From assembly GCA_905233925.1 (NCBI GenBank), contig CAJOFV010000001.1, forward strand, positions 1 to 44,478: a DNA stretch of 44,478 bases. The letters are read 5' to 3'. The DNA comes from Paludibacteraceae bacterium. GTDB taxonomy: Bacteria > Bacteroidota > Bacteroidia > Bacteroidales > Paludibacteraceae. A program made the position numbers and the translations under genes. Below are positions 8,713 through 17,510 of this stretch, in pieces. The notes under the pieces are model-generated. The model saw only the letters and a program-made list of their open reading frames with translations. It searched no databases and had not been told where the DNA came from. Within the stretch, counting starts at the first letter, position 1. Every line of letters starts with the position of its first letter.

Positions 8713-10089
8713 TTACAAAATCCCCAGTCCATTGAGGAAAATAGCCAAAATTGCCAGCGGAATAAGGAATCGCACCAGCGGCAAAAAGACAGCCCCAAGC
8801 CGATATTGCCAATTGCTTTTTTTGCCGATTTCTTGCCGGGTCTCCGTTTTATTCATAAACCAACCCACAAACAACGCCATTGCAAACGCGTTGACAGGCA
8901 TCAGTATATTCGCAGAAATGGTATCCGACCAGTCGAAGAAGTTATCCCCGTGTAAACAGAGCCAACTGCCGTTATCCGTCAATGAAAGCACATTGAGTGC
9001 CACCATTACAAGCACTATTGCGCTCACTACAAGCACTGATTTATGCCGATTTAACGGATGTTTGCGCGTAGCAGTAGCCTCCGTGAGGAAGGCGACAGCC
9101 ACTTCCATGAGCGATATCGTTGATGTCACCGCTGCCACGCACAGCAAGCCGAAGAACAGAATGCTACTGAACCAAGAGAACGACATCTGTTCAAAGACCG
9201 CGGGGAGCACTACAAATACCAATTCCGGTCCTTCTGCAGGGTCAACGCCAAACGCAAACACAGCGGGGAAGATAATCAGTCCTGCAAGCACCGCTACAAG
9301 CGTGTCAAGTACTACGACCTGCAACGAAGTTGCCATAATATTCTGCCGCTTTGGCATGTATGCGCCGTACGTGATAATTGCTCCCATACCAATGGACAGG
9401 CTGAAGAAACATTGTCCCATCGCAGCCAGAACGACCTCCGGCGTAATCTTCGAGAAATCTGCCTGGAAAAAGAATTTCATGCCGATATTGCTGTCCGGCA
9501 GCATCAGCACACGGCCTGCCATCAGCATCATCATCACCAGCAGTAGCGGCATCAAAATCTTGCTCAACCGCTCAATGCCTTTATTTACGTCAAACCACAG
9601 CACCACTGCTGTCAGCAGTACAGCCAAAACGGCATATGCGAACATGCCGCCACCGTTACTGACAAGGCTATTGAAATGCTCCGTGAATGAACCCGTGTCC
9701 AATCCTTTGAAAGAATGAGCGACTGCCGCCACCACATAATGGAAACACCAACCCGTTACAACGAAATAGAAGCCCATGATGATGACCGCCGTCACCATAC
9801 AGCTCCAGCTCAACCACTGCCATCTGCTGTTATTGCGTAATGCCCGAAATGCGCCGAATGCACTCTTGCCGGACTGTTTGCCTATCAGAAACTCTGTCAT
9901 CAGCAGCGGTAAACCGAAAATCAGCACGCAAATAAGATAAATAATCAAAAATGCGCCGCCACCGTTTTCGCCTGCTATATAGGGAAACTTCCAAATATTA
10001 CCCAAGCCAACGGCACTTCCCGCCGCGGCCATAATCAAACCAATCCTGGATGAAAAGGAAGAGGTCTGTTTTTCTTCTTCTGTCTTCAT
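8713..10089 (-). CDS. neurotransmitter:sodium symporter (NSS/SNF) family transporter
   Basis: A LeuT-fold Na+-coupled transporter of 458 aa in the inner membrane, a family that in bacteria usually imports amino acids or related amines. TM1 contains AAGSAVGLGNIWKFPY (residues about 17-32), the Na+/substrate-binding unwound helix. ENGGGAFLIIYL follows, and the Na+-site region of TM8 is near VAAVTSTISLMEV. About 11-12 hydrophobic segments are visible. It starts 1 nt after the first amylase stop and precedes the second amylase gene. An amino-acid-type symporter inside an alpha-glucan operon is unusual, and the substrate is unknown. Confidence 0.95.
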   Translation of the reverse strand: MKTEEEKQTSSFSSRIGLIMAAAGSAVGLGNIWKFPYIAGENGGGAFLIIYLICVLIFGLPLLMTEFLIGKQSGKSAFGAFRALRNNSRWQWLSWSCMVTAVIIMGFYFVVTGWCFHYVVAAVAHSFKGLDTGSFTEHFNSLVSNGGGMFAYAVLAVLLTAVVLWFDVNKGIERLSKILMPLLLVMMMLMAGRVLMLPDSNIGMKFFFQADFSKITPEVVLAAMGQCFFSLSIGMGAIITYGAYMPKRQNIMATSLQVVVLDTLVAVLAGLIIFPAVFAFGVDPAEGPELVFVVLPAVFEQMSFSWFSSILFFGLLCVAAVTSTISLMEVAVAFLTEATATRKHPLNRHKSVLVVSAIVLVMVALNVLSLTDNGSWLCLHGDNFFDWSDTISANILMPVNAFAMALFVGWFMNKTETRQEIGKKSNWQYRLGAVFLPLVRFLIPLAILAIFLNGLGIL

Positions 10090-10090
10090 A

Positions 10091-12043
10091 TTACAATACT
10101 TCTACCTTCGGTTCCTCGTCGCGGACAATTGTCACGCGCACAACCTCGTTCATATATCTGCGTTCAAAAACAAGTGTGTCCTGCGAAACGGTTACCGGCA
10201 CATATTCGCCATACAGCAATGCCATATTACCGCGCCGCAAAGCAATCAGTTCACGCACTTTGTTGCAGAATGCTTGCTGCTCGTCATTCAGTCCGCCAAA
10301 CCGCATCATGTGCCGGTTGTCAGGGTCATTGCCGCCCGTTTCGGCATATTCGTCGCCTTGATAGATACAAGGTACGCCCGGCAGCGTCAGGTTCAGTGCT
10401 TCTTGTGCCAGTGTCCGTTTATATGCCTTTTCTGCATCGCCGATGCCCACTTCGCCTGTCCAGCCTTCTTCTTTACCGTTGGTGTTCGTGCTGATGGCAC
10501 CGCCTGCCATAGACGCAAAACGAATCTGGTCGTGATTGCCGCTGATGTTACCCATCGTGTGGTGTGCGCCGTATGCAGCCAAAGATTCCAGTACGGTCTT
10601 GTTCACATTCTCAAAACTGTCGCCTTTCACCAACGCATCACGAATCGCGAAATACACATTGAAGTCAAACTGCGCATTCAGCATACCCGATTTCACATAC
10701 GAACCAATCAATTCAGGACTTCCGTACGTTTCGCCAATCATCCAAATCGGTCTGTTGGGATAGCGTTTAGCCATTTTTTGTCCTAACATCCGCCAATAGC
10801 CCTCGGGAATATGTTTGCAAGCGTCGTGCCGGAATCCGTCCAAATCATAGTTTTCCAGCCAGTATAATGCCGAGTCCGTCATCGCCTGACAAATATCCTC
10901 GCGCTCCAAATCCAATGTCGGGATATGTTTGTCAAACCATGTGGTCAGACGCGCTTCGTCCCACAACTCGAAGTTCCGCCGTCCGTCGGGCAGGATGGAA
11001 TCCGTATGCCAGTCGGGGTGCTGTTTGTAAGTAGGCGAGTTGATATGCATGTGGTTCGCCACGTAGTCCAGAATCACGTTGATATTATGTGCGTGCGCCG
11101 CTGCCAACATGGCGCGGAACTCTTCCTTCGTACCGAAACGCACTTCCAACTCTGTCGCATAAATTGGCCAGTAGCCGTGATAACCGCTGAACTTGGTATA
11201 TGTTTTGTCGGGGTCGTATTTGTTGCCGTTTTTGAACTCATACTTGCCCCACGCGTCCCACGGATTCTGCGTAATCGGGGATACCCATATCGTGTTGATG
11301 CCCAGTTCGTCAAAGAAACCTTCTTCGATTTTTTGCGTAATCCCGGCAAAGTCACCGCCTTGATAATCAACGATATCCAACACTTCCGGTGACTGCATTT
11401 TCCAGTCGTTGCCGGCGTTTCCGTTCGCAAAACGGTCCACTAACAGCGAATACAGTACCTGTGCCTGTGCATCGTGGCGGTTCAATTGTGCCGCGTCTAT
11501 AATCGGCTTGCCGTTCTCCAGTGGAACGAGAATGTCATTATATATACATAAGGTGTCGCACGCATACACGCGCAGATATGACCGTCCCTTCAGTTGCGGT
11601 GCGATTGTAATCGTCCAACTGCCATCGCCGTTGTTGCTGACAGGCGCGGGCATATTCTGAATCATGGCAACCACTTGCACGTCTGCCGATTCGCATGCGA
11701 CGGTCACACTGTTTTGACTACATCCGGTAGCCGTCAGGCCTGTCCTGAAAGGCTTGTTCGGCAGCGCAACCACGCAGAAAGCATCGCGGTCACAGCCCGC
11801 TTTTGTGCCAAACGGCAGCAACTGTATTCCGCCGTTGTCACATACCGTCATTTTTTCTTCCACCATACTGTCCGCAGCCAACAACGGCACATAATCGGTC
11901 AGATAAATCTCCATGCTTTCAGCTGTCATGTGCACCGGCATAATCGGCGCGCCTTTCGCAATCTGTTCATACGGCGATGGACTTCCGCAGCTGCTCAAAA
12001 CGACCGCAAAAACGGTCAAAATGCAATAAAAATACTGTTTCAT
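10091..12043 (-). CDS. GH13 alpha-amylase/cyclomaltodextrinase-like lipoprotein with N-terminal domain
   Basis: A 650-aa secreted lipoprotein (lipobox LSSC, Cys at 19). About 190 N-terminal residues look like a beta-sandwich, as in neopullulanase/SusA-type enzymes. The GH13 barrel begins at VLYSLLVDRFANGN. Region I is DYVANH near residue 332, region II is GFRHDACKH with the nucleophile Asp near residue 407, region III is MIGETYG near residue 438, and region IV is ISGNHDQ near residue 506. All three catalytic acids are present. It is the first gene of the operon and is transcribed from the palindrome-type promoter at 12069-12100. The likely role is hydrolysis of starch, glycogen or cyclodextrin-like glucans at the cell surface or in the periplasm. 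Confidence 0.95.
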   Translation of the reverse strand: MKQYFYCILTVFAVVLSSCGSPSPYEQIAKGAPIMPVHMTAESMEIYLTDYVPLLAADSMVEEKMTVCDNGGIQLLPFGTKAGCDRDAFCVVALPNKPFRTGLTATGCSQNSVTVACESADVQVVAMIQNMPAPVSNNGDGSWTITIAPQLKGRSYLRVYACDTLCIYNDILVPLENGKPIIDAAQLNRHDAQAQVLYSLLVDRFANGNAGNDWKMQSPEVLDIVDYQGGDFAGITQKIEEGFFDELGINTIWVSPITQNPWDAWGKYEFKNGNKYDPDKTYTKFSGYHGYWPIYATELEVRFGTKEEFRAMLAAAHAHNINVILDYVANHMHINSPTYKQHPDWHTDSILPDGRRNFELWDEARLTTWFDKHIPTLDLEREDICQAMTDSALYWLENYDLDGFRHDACKHIPEGYWRMLGQKMAKRYPNRPIWMIGETYGSPELIGSYVKSGMLNAQFDFNVYFAIRDALVKGDSFENVNKTVLESLAAYGAHHTMGNISGNHDQIRFASMAGGAISTNTNGKEEGWTGEVGIGDAEKAYKRTLAQEALNLTLPGVPCIYQGDEYAETGGNDPDNRHMMRFGGLNDEQQAFCNKVRELIALRRGNMALLYGEYVPVTVSQDTLVFERRYMNEVVRVTIVRDEEPKVEVL

Positions 12044-12068
12044 AGGTCTAATTTATTGAAATTGCGCG

Positions 12069-12116
12069 CAAAGGTACAAATAAATTTGCATATATGCAAC
12101 ATTTTTACTAACTTTG
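12069..12116. promoter_or_regulatory. divergent promoter pair with TTTGCATATATGCAA palindrome
   Basis: The palindrome is at 12085-12099. Rightward, TTTG (12085-12088), 20 bp, then TAACTTTG (12109-12116) drives the M20 peptidase gene. Leftward, GTTG (12100-12097), 20 bp, then TACCTTTG (12076-12069) drives the amylase operon. Confidence 0.8.
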
Positions 12117-12134
12117 CGCAAAATTCTGGTGAAA

Positions 12135-13502
12135 ATGCAAAATATTACAGATTACATTACTGCCCATCGTGCCCGTTTTATGGAAGAGTGGGCGAGTCTT
12201 ATCCGGATTCCTTCCGTCAGTTGTCAACCCGAGCATAAGTCCGACATGCAGCGTTGCGCCGAGCGTTGGCGCGATTTGCTACTTTCGTCCGGTGCTACGC
12301 ACGCCGAAATCATGCCTTCAAACGGCAATCCCTTTGTGTATGCGGAATATATCCAACAGCATAACGCGCCTACTGTGCTCGTTTACTCGCACTACGATGT
12401 TATGCCTGTCGAACCGCTTGACCAGTGGCATTCCGACCCGTGGGAGCCGTCCGTCCGCGACGGACGTTTGTATGCCCGCGGGGCTGATGATGACAAGGGA
12501 CAGGCGATGATTCAAGCCAAAGCCTTTGAGTACCTTGTGAAAACAGGACAAATGCAATGCAACGTGAAGTTCATCTTTGAAGGGGAAGAGGAAATCGGCA
12601 GCCCGTCTCTGGAAGCCTTTATTGAGGAGCACAAGGAGCTTCTGAAATGCGATATAATTCTTGTTAGCGACACTTCTATGATCGGCAAAGACACGCCTTC
12701 TATCACGACAGGTCTGCGCGGCTTGGCTTATTGGCAGATTGAAGTGGATGGTCCGAACCGTGATTTGCATAGTGGTCACTTTGGCGGTGCAGTCAAGAAT
12801 CCGGTTAATGCTTTGTGCGAAATGCTCGCGCAAGTGGTTGATTCACAGGGACGTATTACCATTCCTCATTTTTATGACGATGTTCTTCCTATTCCCGATG
12901 AAGAGCGCAAAATGATTGCTCAAATCCCGTTCTCCGAGGACAACTACAAGGCCGCTATAGCTGTGGATGCTACTTTTGGCGAGGTGGGGTATAGCACACT
13001 TGAGCGCAACTCCTGTCGCCCTTCCTTTGATATTTGTGGTATCTGGGGTGGCTATACCGGCGAAGGGAGTAAAACGGTTTTGCCATCAAAAGCATTCGCA
13101 AAGGTCAGTTGCCGTCTTGTGGCGAATCAGGATCACGAGCAAATCAGCCGGGCTTTTGCCGATTATATGCAGCAACTGGCTCCTGTCGGTGTGCGCGTGA
13201 AAGTAACGCCTATGCATGGTGGTCAGGGCTACGTATGCCCGATTGATTTGCCTGCATACAAGGCCGCAGAGAAAGGTTTTGAAATCGCTTTCGGAAAGCG
13301 GCCGTTGGCTGCTCGCCGAGGCGGAAGCATACCTATTATTGCTGATTTTGAGCGCGTTCTGGGTGTGAAGACCATTCTCATGGGCTTTGGTTTGGAGCAG
13401 AATGCCATCCATTCGCCCAACGAATCGATGGATCTTGAAGTATGGGAGAAAGGTATTGTGGCTGTAAGTGAATTTTACAAAAACATTATTTTATTTGCGT
13501 AG
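12135..13502 (+). CDS. M20 family metallopeptidase (dipeptidase/carboxypeptidase-like)
   Basis: A cytoplasmic di-zinc peptidase of 455 aa. Metal and catalytic motifs are visible: SHYDVMP near residue 80 (His ligand and Asp), GADDDKGQ near residue 115 (bridging Asp), EGEEEIGS near residue 150 (Glu base and ligand), VSDTSM near residue 176 (Asp ligand), and AIHSPNES near residue 428 (His ligand). The DLHSGHFGG loop belongs to the dimerisation-domain insert. The start at 12135 is 18 nt past the -7 box, whereas the upstream in-frame start overlaps that box. It probably cleaves dipeptides or N-acylated amino acids. The next gene's -33 box lies inside its 3' end. Confidence 0.93.
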   Translation: MQNITDYITAHRARFMEEWASLIRIPSVSCQPEHKSDMQRCAERWRDLLLSSGATHAEIMPSNGNPFVYAEYIQQHNAPTVLVYSHYDVMPVEPLDQWHSDPWEPSVRDGRLYARGADDDKGQAMIQAKAFEYLVKTGQMQCNVKFIFEGEEEIGSPSLEAFIEEHKELLKCDIILVSDTSMIGKDTPSITTGLRGLAYWQIEVDGPNRDLHSGHFGGAVKNPVNALCEMLAQVVDSQGRITIPHFYDDVLPIPDEERKMIAQIPFSEDNYKAAIAVDATFGEVGYSTLERNSCRPSFDICGIWGGYTGEGSKTVLPSKAFAKVSCRLVANQDHEQISRAFADYMQQLAPVGVRVKVTPMHGGQGYVCPIDLPAYKAAEKGFEIAFGKRPLAARRGGSIPIIADFERVLGVKTILMGFGLEQNAIHSPNESMDLEVWEKGIVAVSEFYKNIILFA

Positions 13503-13525
13503 TCGAAAAAAAAGTTGTACTTTTG
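13494..13525 (+). promoter_or_regulatory. promoter of the acyl-CoA synthetase gene
   Basis: TTTG (13494-13497), 20 bp, TACTTTTG (13518-13525). The -33 element is inside the M20 peptidase coding end. The predicted transcript starts just before the ATGA repeat chain. Confidence 0.7.
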
Positions 13526-13534
13526 CCGCCCAAA

Positions 13535-13573
13535 ATGAGAAAATGAGGAAATGATTAAATGAGAAAATGAACT
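13535..13573 (+). repeat. 8-nt ATGA repeat chain forming overlapping mini-ORFs in a 5' leader
   Basis: ATGAGAAA, ATGAGGAA, ATGATTAA and ATGAGAAA, then ATGAACT directly before the gene ATG at 13574. The first four units each open a three-codon ORF (such as ATG AGA AAA TGA) whose TGA overlaps the next ATG as ATGA. The chain fills nearly the whole predicted 5' leader. Confidence 0.85.
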
Positions 13574-15133
13574 ATGGCAAGACATTATTTGGAAGTTTTG
13601 ACGGACGCTATCCGCACCAACTGGGATGAAATAGCTCTGGCGGATTACCGCACGCTTACGCGTTATACGTATGGTGATATGGCGGACAATATGGCGGATT
13701 TGGCGGCAATTTACGATAATCTGAAACTCAAGAAAGGTGTGCACATTGCGATTTGCGGCAATAACTGTGCCAATTGGGCGGTTGCCTATCTCGCAACGGC
13801 CGTATGGGGTGGAGTAAATGTCTGCGTTATGCCGGATTTCGCAGCGGAAGATATTGCCCGCATAATCAACCACAGCCATGCGGAAGTGCTCATCGCTTCA
13901 GAGCAGGTGCGTAAAAAACTGGAAGGCAAAGACCTGCCGAAAGTAAAGCACACATTCGCGATGGAGAACCTTCTGCCCTTGAACGAAAAGGTCGAAGTGC
14001 CCGAAATTCATCTCAAAAAAGAAGATATCAATTACGGCGGACGCGATTTGGACGATCTGCTGATGTTGTGCTATACATCCGGCTCTACCGGCACGCCGAA
14101 AGGCGTGATGCTCTCTTTCCGGAGTTTGAGCAATAACGTGCAGGATATGGTGGAGAATCTCCCCGAACACAATCGCCAGAATGTCCTCTCCATGCTGCCA
14201 TTGGCGCACATGTACGGATTGGTTTGCGAACTCCTCGGGCAACTGCCTGCCGGCTGTCATATCTGGTTCCTGGGCGCTACACCTACGCCGGCTACGCTCT
14301 CCAAAGCACTCCTCGAAATTCGTCCGTACACGATTGTTACGATTCCTTTAGTGGTAGAAAAAATCGTCAAAAAGAATATTTTCCCCGTCATCTGCAAGAA
14401 AAATATAAAAGCAATGTGGCACATGCCAGTAATAGGACGGATGCTTAAAAACATGATCCGCCGGCGTATGCTGCAAAGCATGGGAGGTAATATCCGTCAG
14501 TTCCACGTCGGAGGCGCTGCCTTGAACGAAGAAGTGGAGAAACTGCTTATGGAAATTCGTTTCCCGATAACCGTCGGTTATGGCCTGACCGAAACGGGAC
14601 CGCTTGTTTCCGGCAACCTCTGGCAGGACTTCAAAGCCCGCTCCGGCGGAAAAATCGTTTCGGGCATGCAGGCGAAAATCGTAGACGAGGAGATTTGGGT
14701 CAAGGGCGAAAATGTCATGTTGGGCTATTACAATGAGCCCGAGCTGACCAAACAGGTGCTCACACAAGACGGCTGGTTCCGCACAGGAGATGTCGGAGAA
14801 ATAGCCGAAGGCGGTACTATATACGTGCAGGGGCATAAATCCAACCTCATTGTTCAAGCAGACGGAAACAAGGTCTATCCTGAAAACATCGAAGCCATTC
14901 TCAACGAAATAGACGGTATAGATGAATCGCTTGTTACCGTTTGGAACAACCAACTCGTTGCTCTCGTTGTGACACAACTCGAACTGAATGTTAATAACAT
15001 CCGCGAAAAGATTAACGCCGCTCTGCCATCCTACAGCCGTATTACGAAAATCGAAACCCGCACGGATCCGTTTGAGCGTACGCCGAAACACAGCATCAAA
15101 CGCTACCTCTATCGCGATAACACTGCTAAATAA
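13574..15133 (+). CDS. AMP-forming acyl-CoA synthetase (long-chain fatty acid-CoA ligase-like)
   Basis: A 519-aa adenylate-forming enzyme that activates a carboxylate with ATP and transfers it to CoA. Motifs are the P-loop-like YTSGSTGTPKG near residue 163, GYGLTETGP near residue 335, GWFRTGDVGEI near residue 399, and C-terminal FERTPKHSIKRYLY with the adenylation Lys. It is shorter than FadD-type ligases (about 560-600 aa) but contains both subdomains. Fatty-acid specificity is inferred from overall similarity. The start MARHYLEV is chosen because the chain of ATGs upstream is in other frames or closed by stops. No partner genes for fatty acid degradation are nearby. Confidence 0.93.
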   Translation: MARHYLEVLTDAIRTNWDEIALADYRTLTRYTYGDMADNMADLAAIYDNLKLKKGVHIAICGNNCANWAVAYLATAVWGGVNVCVMPDFAAEDIARIINHSHAEVLIASEQVRKKLEGKDLPKVKHTFAMENLLPLNEKVEVPEIHLKKEDINYGGRDLDDLLMLCYTSGSTGTPKGVMLSFRSLSNNVQDMVENLPEHNRQNVLSMLPLAHMYGLVCELLGQLPAGCHIWFLGATPTPATLSKALLEIRPYTIVTIPLVVEKIVKKNIFPVICKKNIKAMWHMPVIGRMLKNMIRRRMLQSMGGNIRQFHVGGAALNEEVEKLLMEIRFPITVGYGLTETGPLVSGNLWQDFKARSGGKIVSGMQAKIVDEEIWVKGENVMLGYYNEPELTKQVLTQDGWFRTGDVGEIAEGGTIYVQGHKSNLIVQADGNKVYPENIEAILNEIDGIDESLVTVWNNQLVALVVTQLELNVNNIREKINAALPSYSRITKIETRTDPFERTPKHSIKRYLYRDNTAK

Positions 15134-15179
15134 TTCTATAAACCGACGTGGCGATGGGATATAACTGCCGACTGACATA

Positions 15180-15932
15180 ATGAAAAAAACACTTTACGCA
15201 GCACTTGCCTTATTGCTCTTTGCATCTTGTAACAAAAGCAACACCGTGAATAACACGGAAGATGTGGATCATCCCCAACAAGGCCAACAAACCGCAAGTA
15301 TCGTCGGAAACTGGTCATGCAATAAAGCAGTCGAGTATGAACCCGGAGAAGAGCCGGAAGAAGATTATGGCGTATCTATTTACGTCTCCTGTAAATCGGA
15401 TAATACGTTTACGATGACCTACAACGGTGCTCCGAACAGCGGCACATGGACACTGAAGAGCAACGTGCTGACATTGTACAATGAGGGAACGTCTGTGATT
15501 TCCGTATTTACGGTTATAAAGCTCACGGCGCAGGAGCTTGTTTTGCGTCAATATGCCGATGAAGAAGAAGGTGAATATGAGGAATTCTATTTCAAGCGTG
15601 TGTCCACCCCCGAGCCTTCCACAAATACAAATGATTTGGATGGCACAAAGTGGGCTGGGGTAGCTCTTCAGACGAATGTGGAGTTCTCGTTTATTGACGA
15701 CGAATGTTATCTTGTCCTGTCCGGTTATGCGAACTGTACCGCCGTTGGCACATATAAAACCAGCAGTCCTGACGTATATGTCACGCTTACCAAAATTACC
15801 GGTGATTCGGATGGGCAACTGAAAGTGGGAGATGTTATATCCGGCAAGTATGACCTATCTGCCAAGCAGATGACGGTCAAGATCGTGCTTTACGGCGAAC
15901 TCCGCGAGATCCAACTTTACCAGACGAAGTAA
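15180..15932 (+). CDS. hypothetical lipoprotein with lipocalin-like repeats
   Basis: A 250-aa predicted lipoprotein (signal peptide, lipobox FASC, Cys at 17). After an Asn/Gln-rich linker come two similar beta-rich units. The first begins IVGNWSCNKA and contains DNTFTMTYNGAPNSGTWTL. The second begins LDGTKWAGVA. The pattern xGxW, then DNTFT, then GTW resembles lipocalin-like domains common in Bacteroidetes lipoproteins. Function unknown. Its TAA abuts the TTA of the convergent gene with no intervening base. It begins 46 nt after the acyl-CoA synthetase and could be cotranscribed with it. Confidence 0.8.
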   Translation: MKKTLYAALALLLFASCNKSNTVNNTEDVDHPQQGQQTASIVGNWSCNKAVEYEPGEEPEEDYGVSIYVSCKSDNTFTMTYNGAPNSGTWTLKSNVLTLYNEGTSVISVFTVIKLTAQELVLRQYADEEEGEYEEFYFKRVSTPEPSTNTNDLDGTKWAGVALQTNVEFSFIDDECYLVLSGYANCTAVGTYKTSSPDVYVTLTKITGDSDGQLKVGDVISGKYDLSAKQMTVKIVLYGELREIQLYQTK

Positions 15933-17510
15933 TTACAAGCCGTCTTTGTTCACAAAAACGACATTGTCTTTGGCAACAAGGGCAATGGTGTTGCTGGTGT
16001 ACTTGTAGGCTGTGAGGACGTCTCGAATGTCCTTATGCAGATGTTTGTACAGCAGTTTGCCGTCCGCAGAGCAAATCAGACATGTGCCGTTCTTGAGCAC
16101 CAGCATAAAGTTTTCTTCTACCGGCAGAATCGTACGAATACTGTCCTCCGGCTCAAACTTTAAGTCCTTTTGCCAGAACTTTTCTCCGGTAAGTTCGTTC
16201 TCGAAGTATTCAAACGGCTGCAAAGTCGGCTCAATGGCTTTTGCAAAGGCGTTGGCCGTTGCAGAGTATGCGCCGTGTGCGGCATGTAGCAGTTCCTGCG
16301 TTTGCCGCATAATGGAGTCCCTGTTGTTGCAATGCCACTTGGTCAGCAGCTCCGTATAGTGCGTCAAGGCGGTCGTATCCTGCTCGAGTTCCTGTCGCAG
16401 TTGCGCAGCTTGTTCCTCGGTGCTGGCAAGAAGTCGATGCTGCCGGTGGATTAGAGCAATCGCTTGTTCGATATAATCGTTATCAACCGTTCTTGCGCCG
16501 TTGAACAGGCTGTCCTGACGGATTTGCATGACTTGAACGGTGCGTTGCAGCGTTGCGATAAAGTCCTTCATGAATGACTGATAATCCAGTCTGTCAATGC
16601 GGTTGAGCAGAATCTCATCTGTCTGGAAAACATTGCGTTTGCCGCTGTGCAGCTGTTGTATAGCGCGTTGCATCAGTCCGTATTCAATGTCCAGTTCGTC
16701 GTAATAGGCAGTATATATTTGCTCTTGTGTATTTAGGAACTGTCGCACCCATTCGCCGTACTTCCATAGCACGATGTTGTTTTGCAGCAAATCGGTGTTG
16801 GTCAAACCGTCCAGACGATAAAGACTGATTTCTGCCCACGTGAATTGCGGCGAATAGCCGGAAATAGGAAAGTAATGCAATGCCGCTTGAAGTCGGCGGA
16901 TGTCATCTTGCAGACTGTCCGCCAGGATTTGCAGCGCGTTGAGTTGTGCACGGTCTGCGTCAGTCAGCAGCAGATGCGCTGTTTTCTCGCGGAGGTATAA
17001 TTCGGAGAATGCTGTAAACCTGTTCCTGCAGTCGGCATAGCGGTTGACGAGGCGGTAATACGCCTGATAAACGGCCTCGGAGCGGCTACTTATAATTTCG
17101 ACGGAATCTAATTTTGCACGGATGAAACGTTCCAAATCGGCGTATTCGGGCTTCTTTCCGGAAATAGGAAGTCCGGCGTAATGCTGGACTTTGAGTGTCT
17201 GGTCTTTGGCGTAATGCAGGCAGTTCCCGAAGTATAACTTTGTGCGGTAAAGGATTTGCTTGTAATCATTGTAATCGCGAATAGGGTGCTCCGTCGGAAT
17301 AAGGTTGTAATACCGCACGCCCAAATGATAGTATGTCGCGGCAAATGTTGGCATAAACTGCTGATAATCAGAGAGAATATATACTGCCTCATACGGCGTT
17401 GCACGGTTAGCCTTTTCCAATGTCTCCATAAAGTAATCCTGCGCTACAGCATCCGGGCTCACAACATGAACCAGGACTATCAACAGGGCAATATGTAGGA
17501 TTCGTTTCAT
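15933..17510 (-). CDS. hypothetical secreted protein, helix-rich, partner of the OmpA/PD40 protein
   Basis: A 525-aa protein with an N-terminal signal peptide (RILHIALLIVLVHVVSPDAVAQ) and no lipobox. The body is largely alpha-helical with many Tyr, Gln and Leu residues (TPR/coiled-coil-like, residues about 30-420). It ends in a short beta-rich part (VEENFMLVLKNGTCLICSADGKLLYKH) that looks like one or two propeller-type strands. The family is not recognised. Its ATG overlaps the stop of the upstream OmpA-like gene (TGATG), so the two are probably translated together and may form a periplasmic or outer-membrane complex. Confidence 0.8.
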   Translation of the reverse strand: MKRILHIALLIVLVHVVSPDAVAQDYFMETLEKANRATPYEAVYILSDYQQFMPTFAATYYHLGVRYYNLIPTEHPIRDYNDYKQILYRTKLYFGNCLHYAKDQTLKVQHYAGLPISGKKPEYADLERFIRAKLDSVEIISSRSEAVYQAYYRLVNRYADCRNRFTAFSELYLREKTAHLLLTDADRAQLNALQILADSLQDDIRRLQAALHYFPISGYSPQFTWAEISLYRLDGLTNTDLLQNNIVLWKYGEWVRQFLNTQEQIYTAYYDELDIEYGLMQRAIQQLHSGKRNVFQTDEILLNRIDRLDYQSFMKDFIATLQRTVQVMQIRQDSLFNGARTVDNDYIEQAIALIHRQHRLLASTEEQAAQLRQELEQDTTALTHYTELLTKWHCNNRDSIMRQTQELLHAAHGAYSATANAFAKAIEPTLQPFEYFENELTGEKFWQKDLKFEPEDSIRTILPVEENFMLVLKNGTCLICSADGKLLYKHLHKDIRDVLTAYKYTSNTIALVAKDNVVFVNKDGL

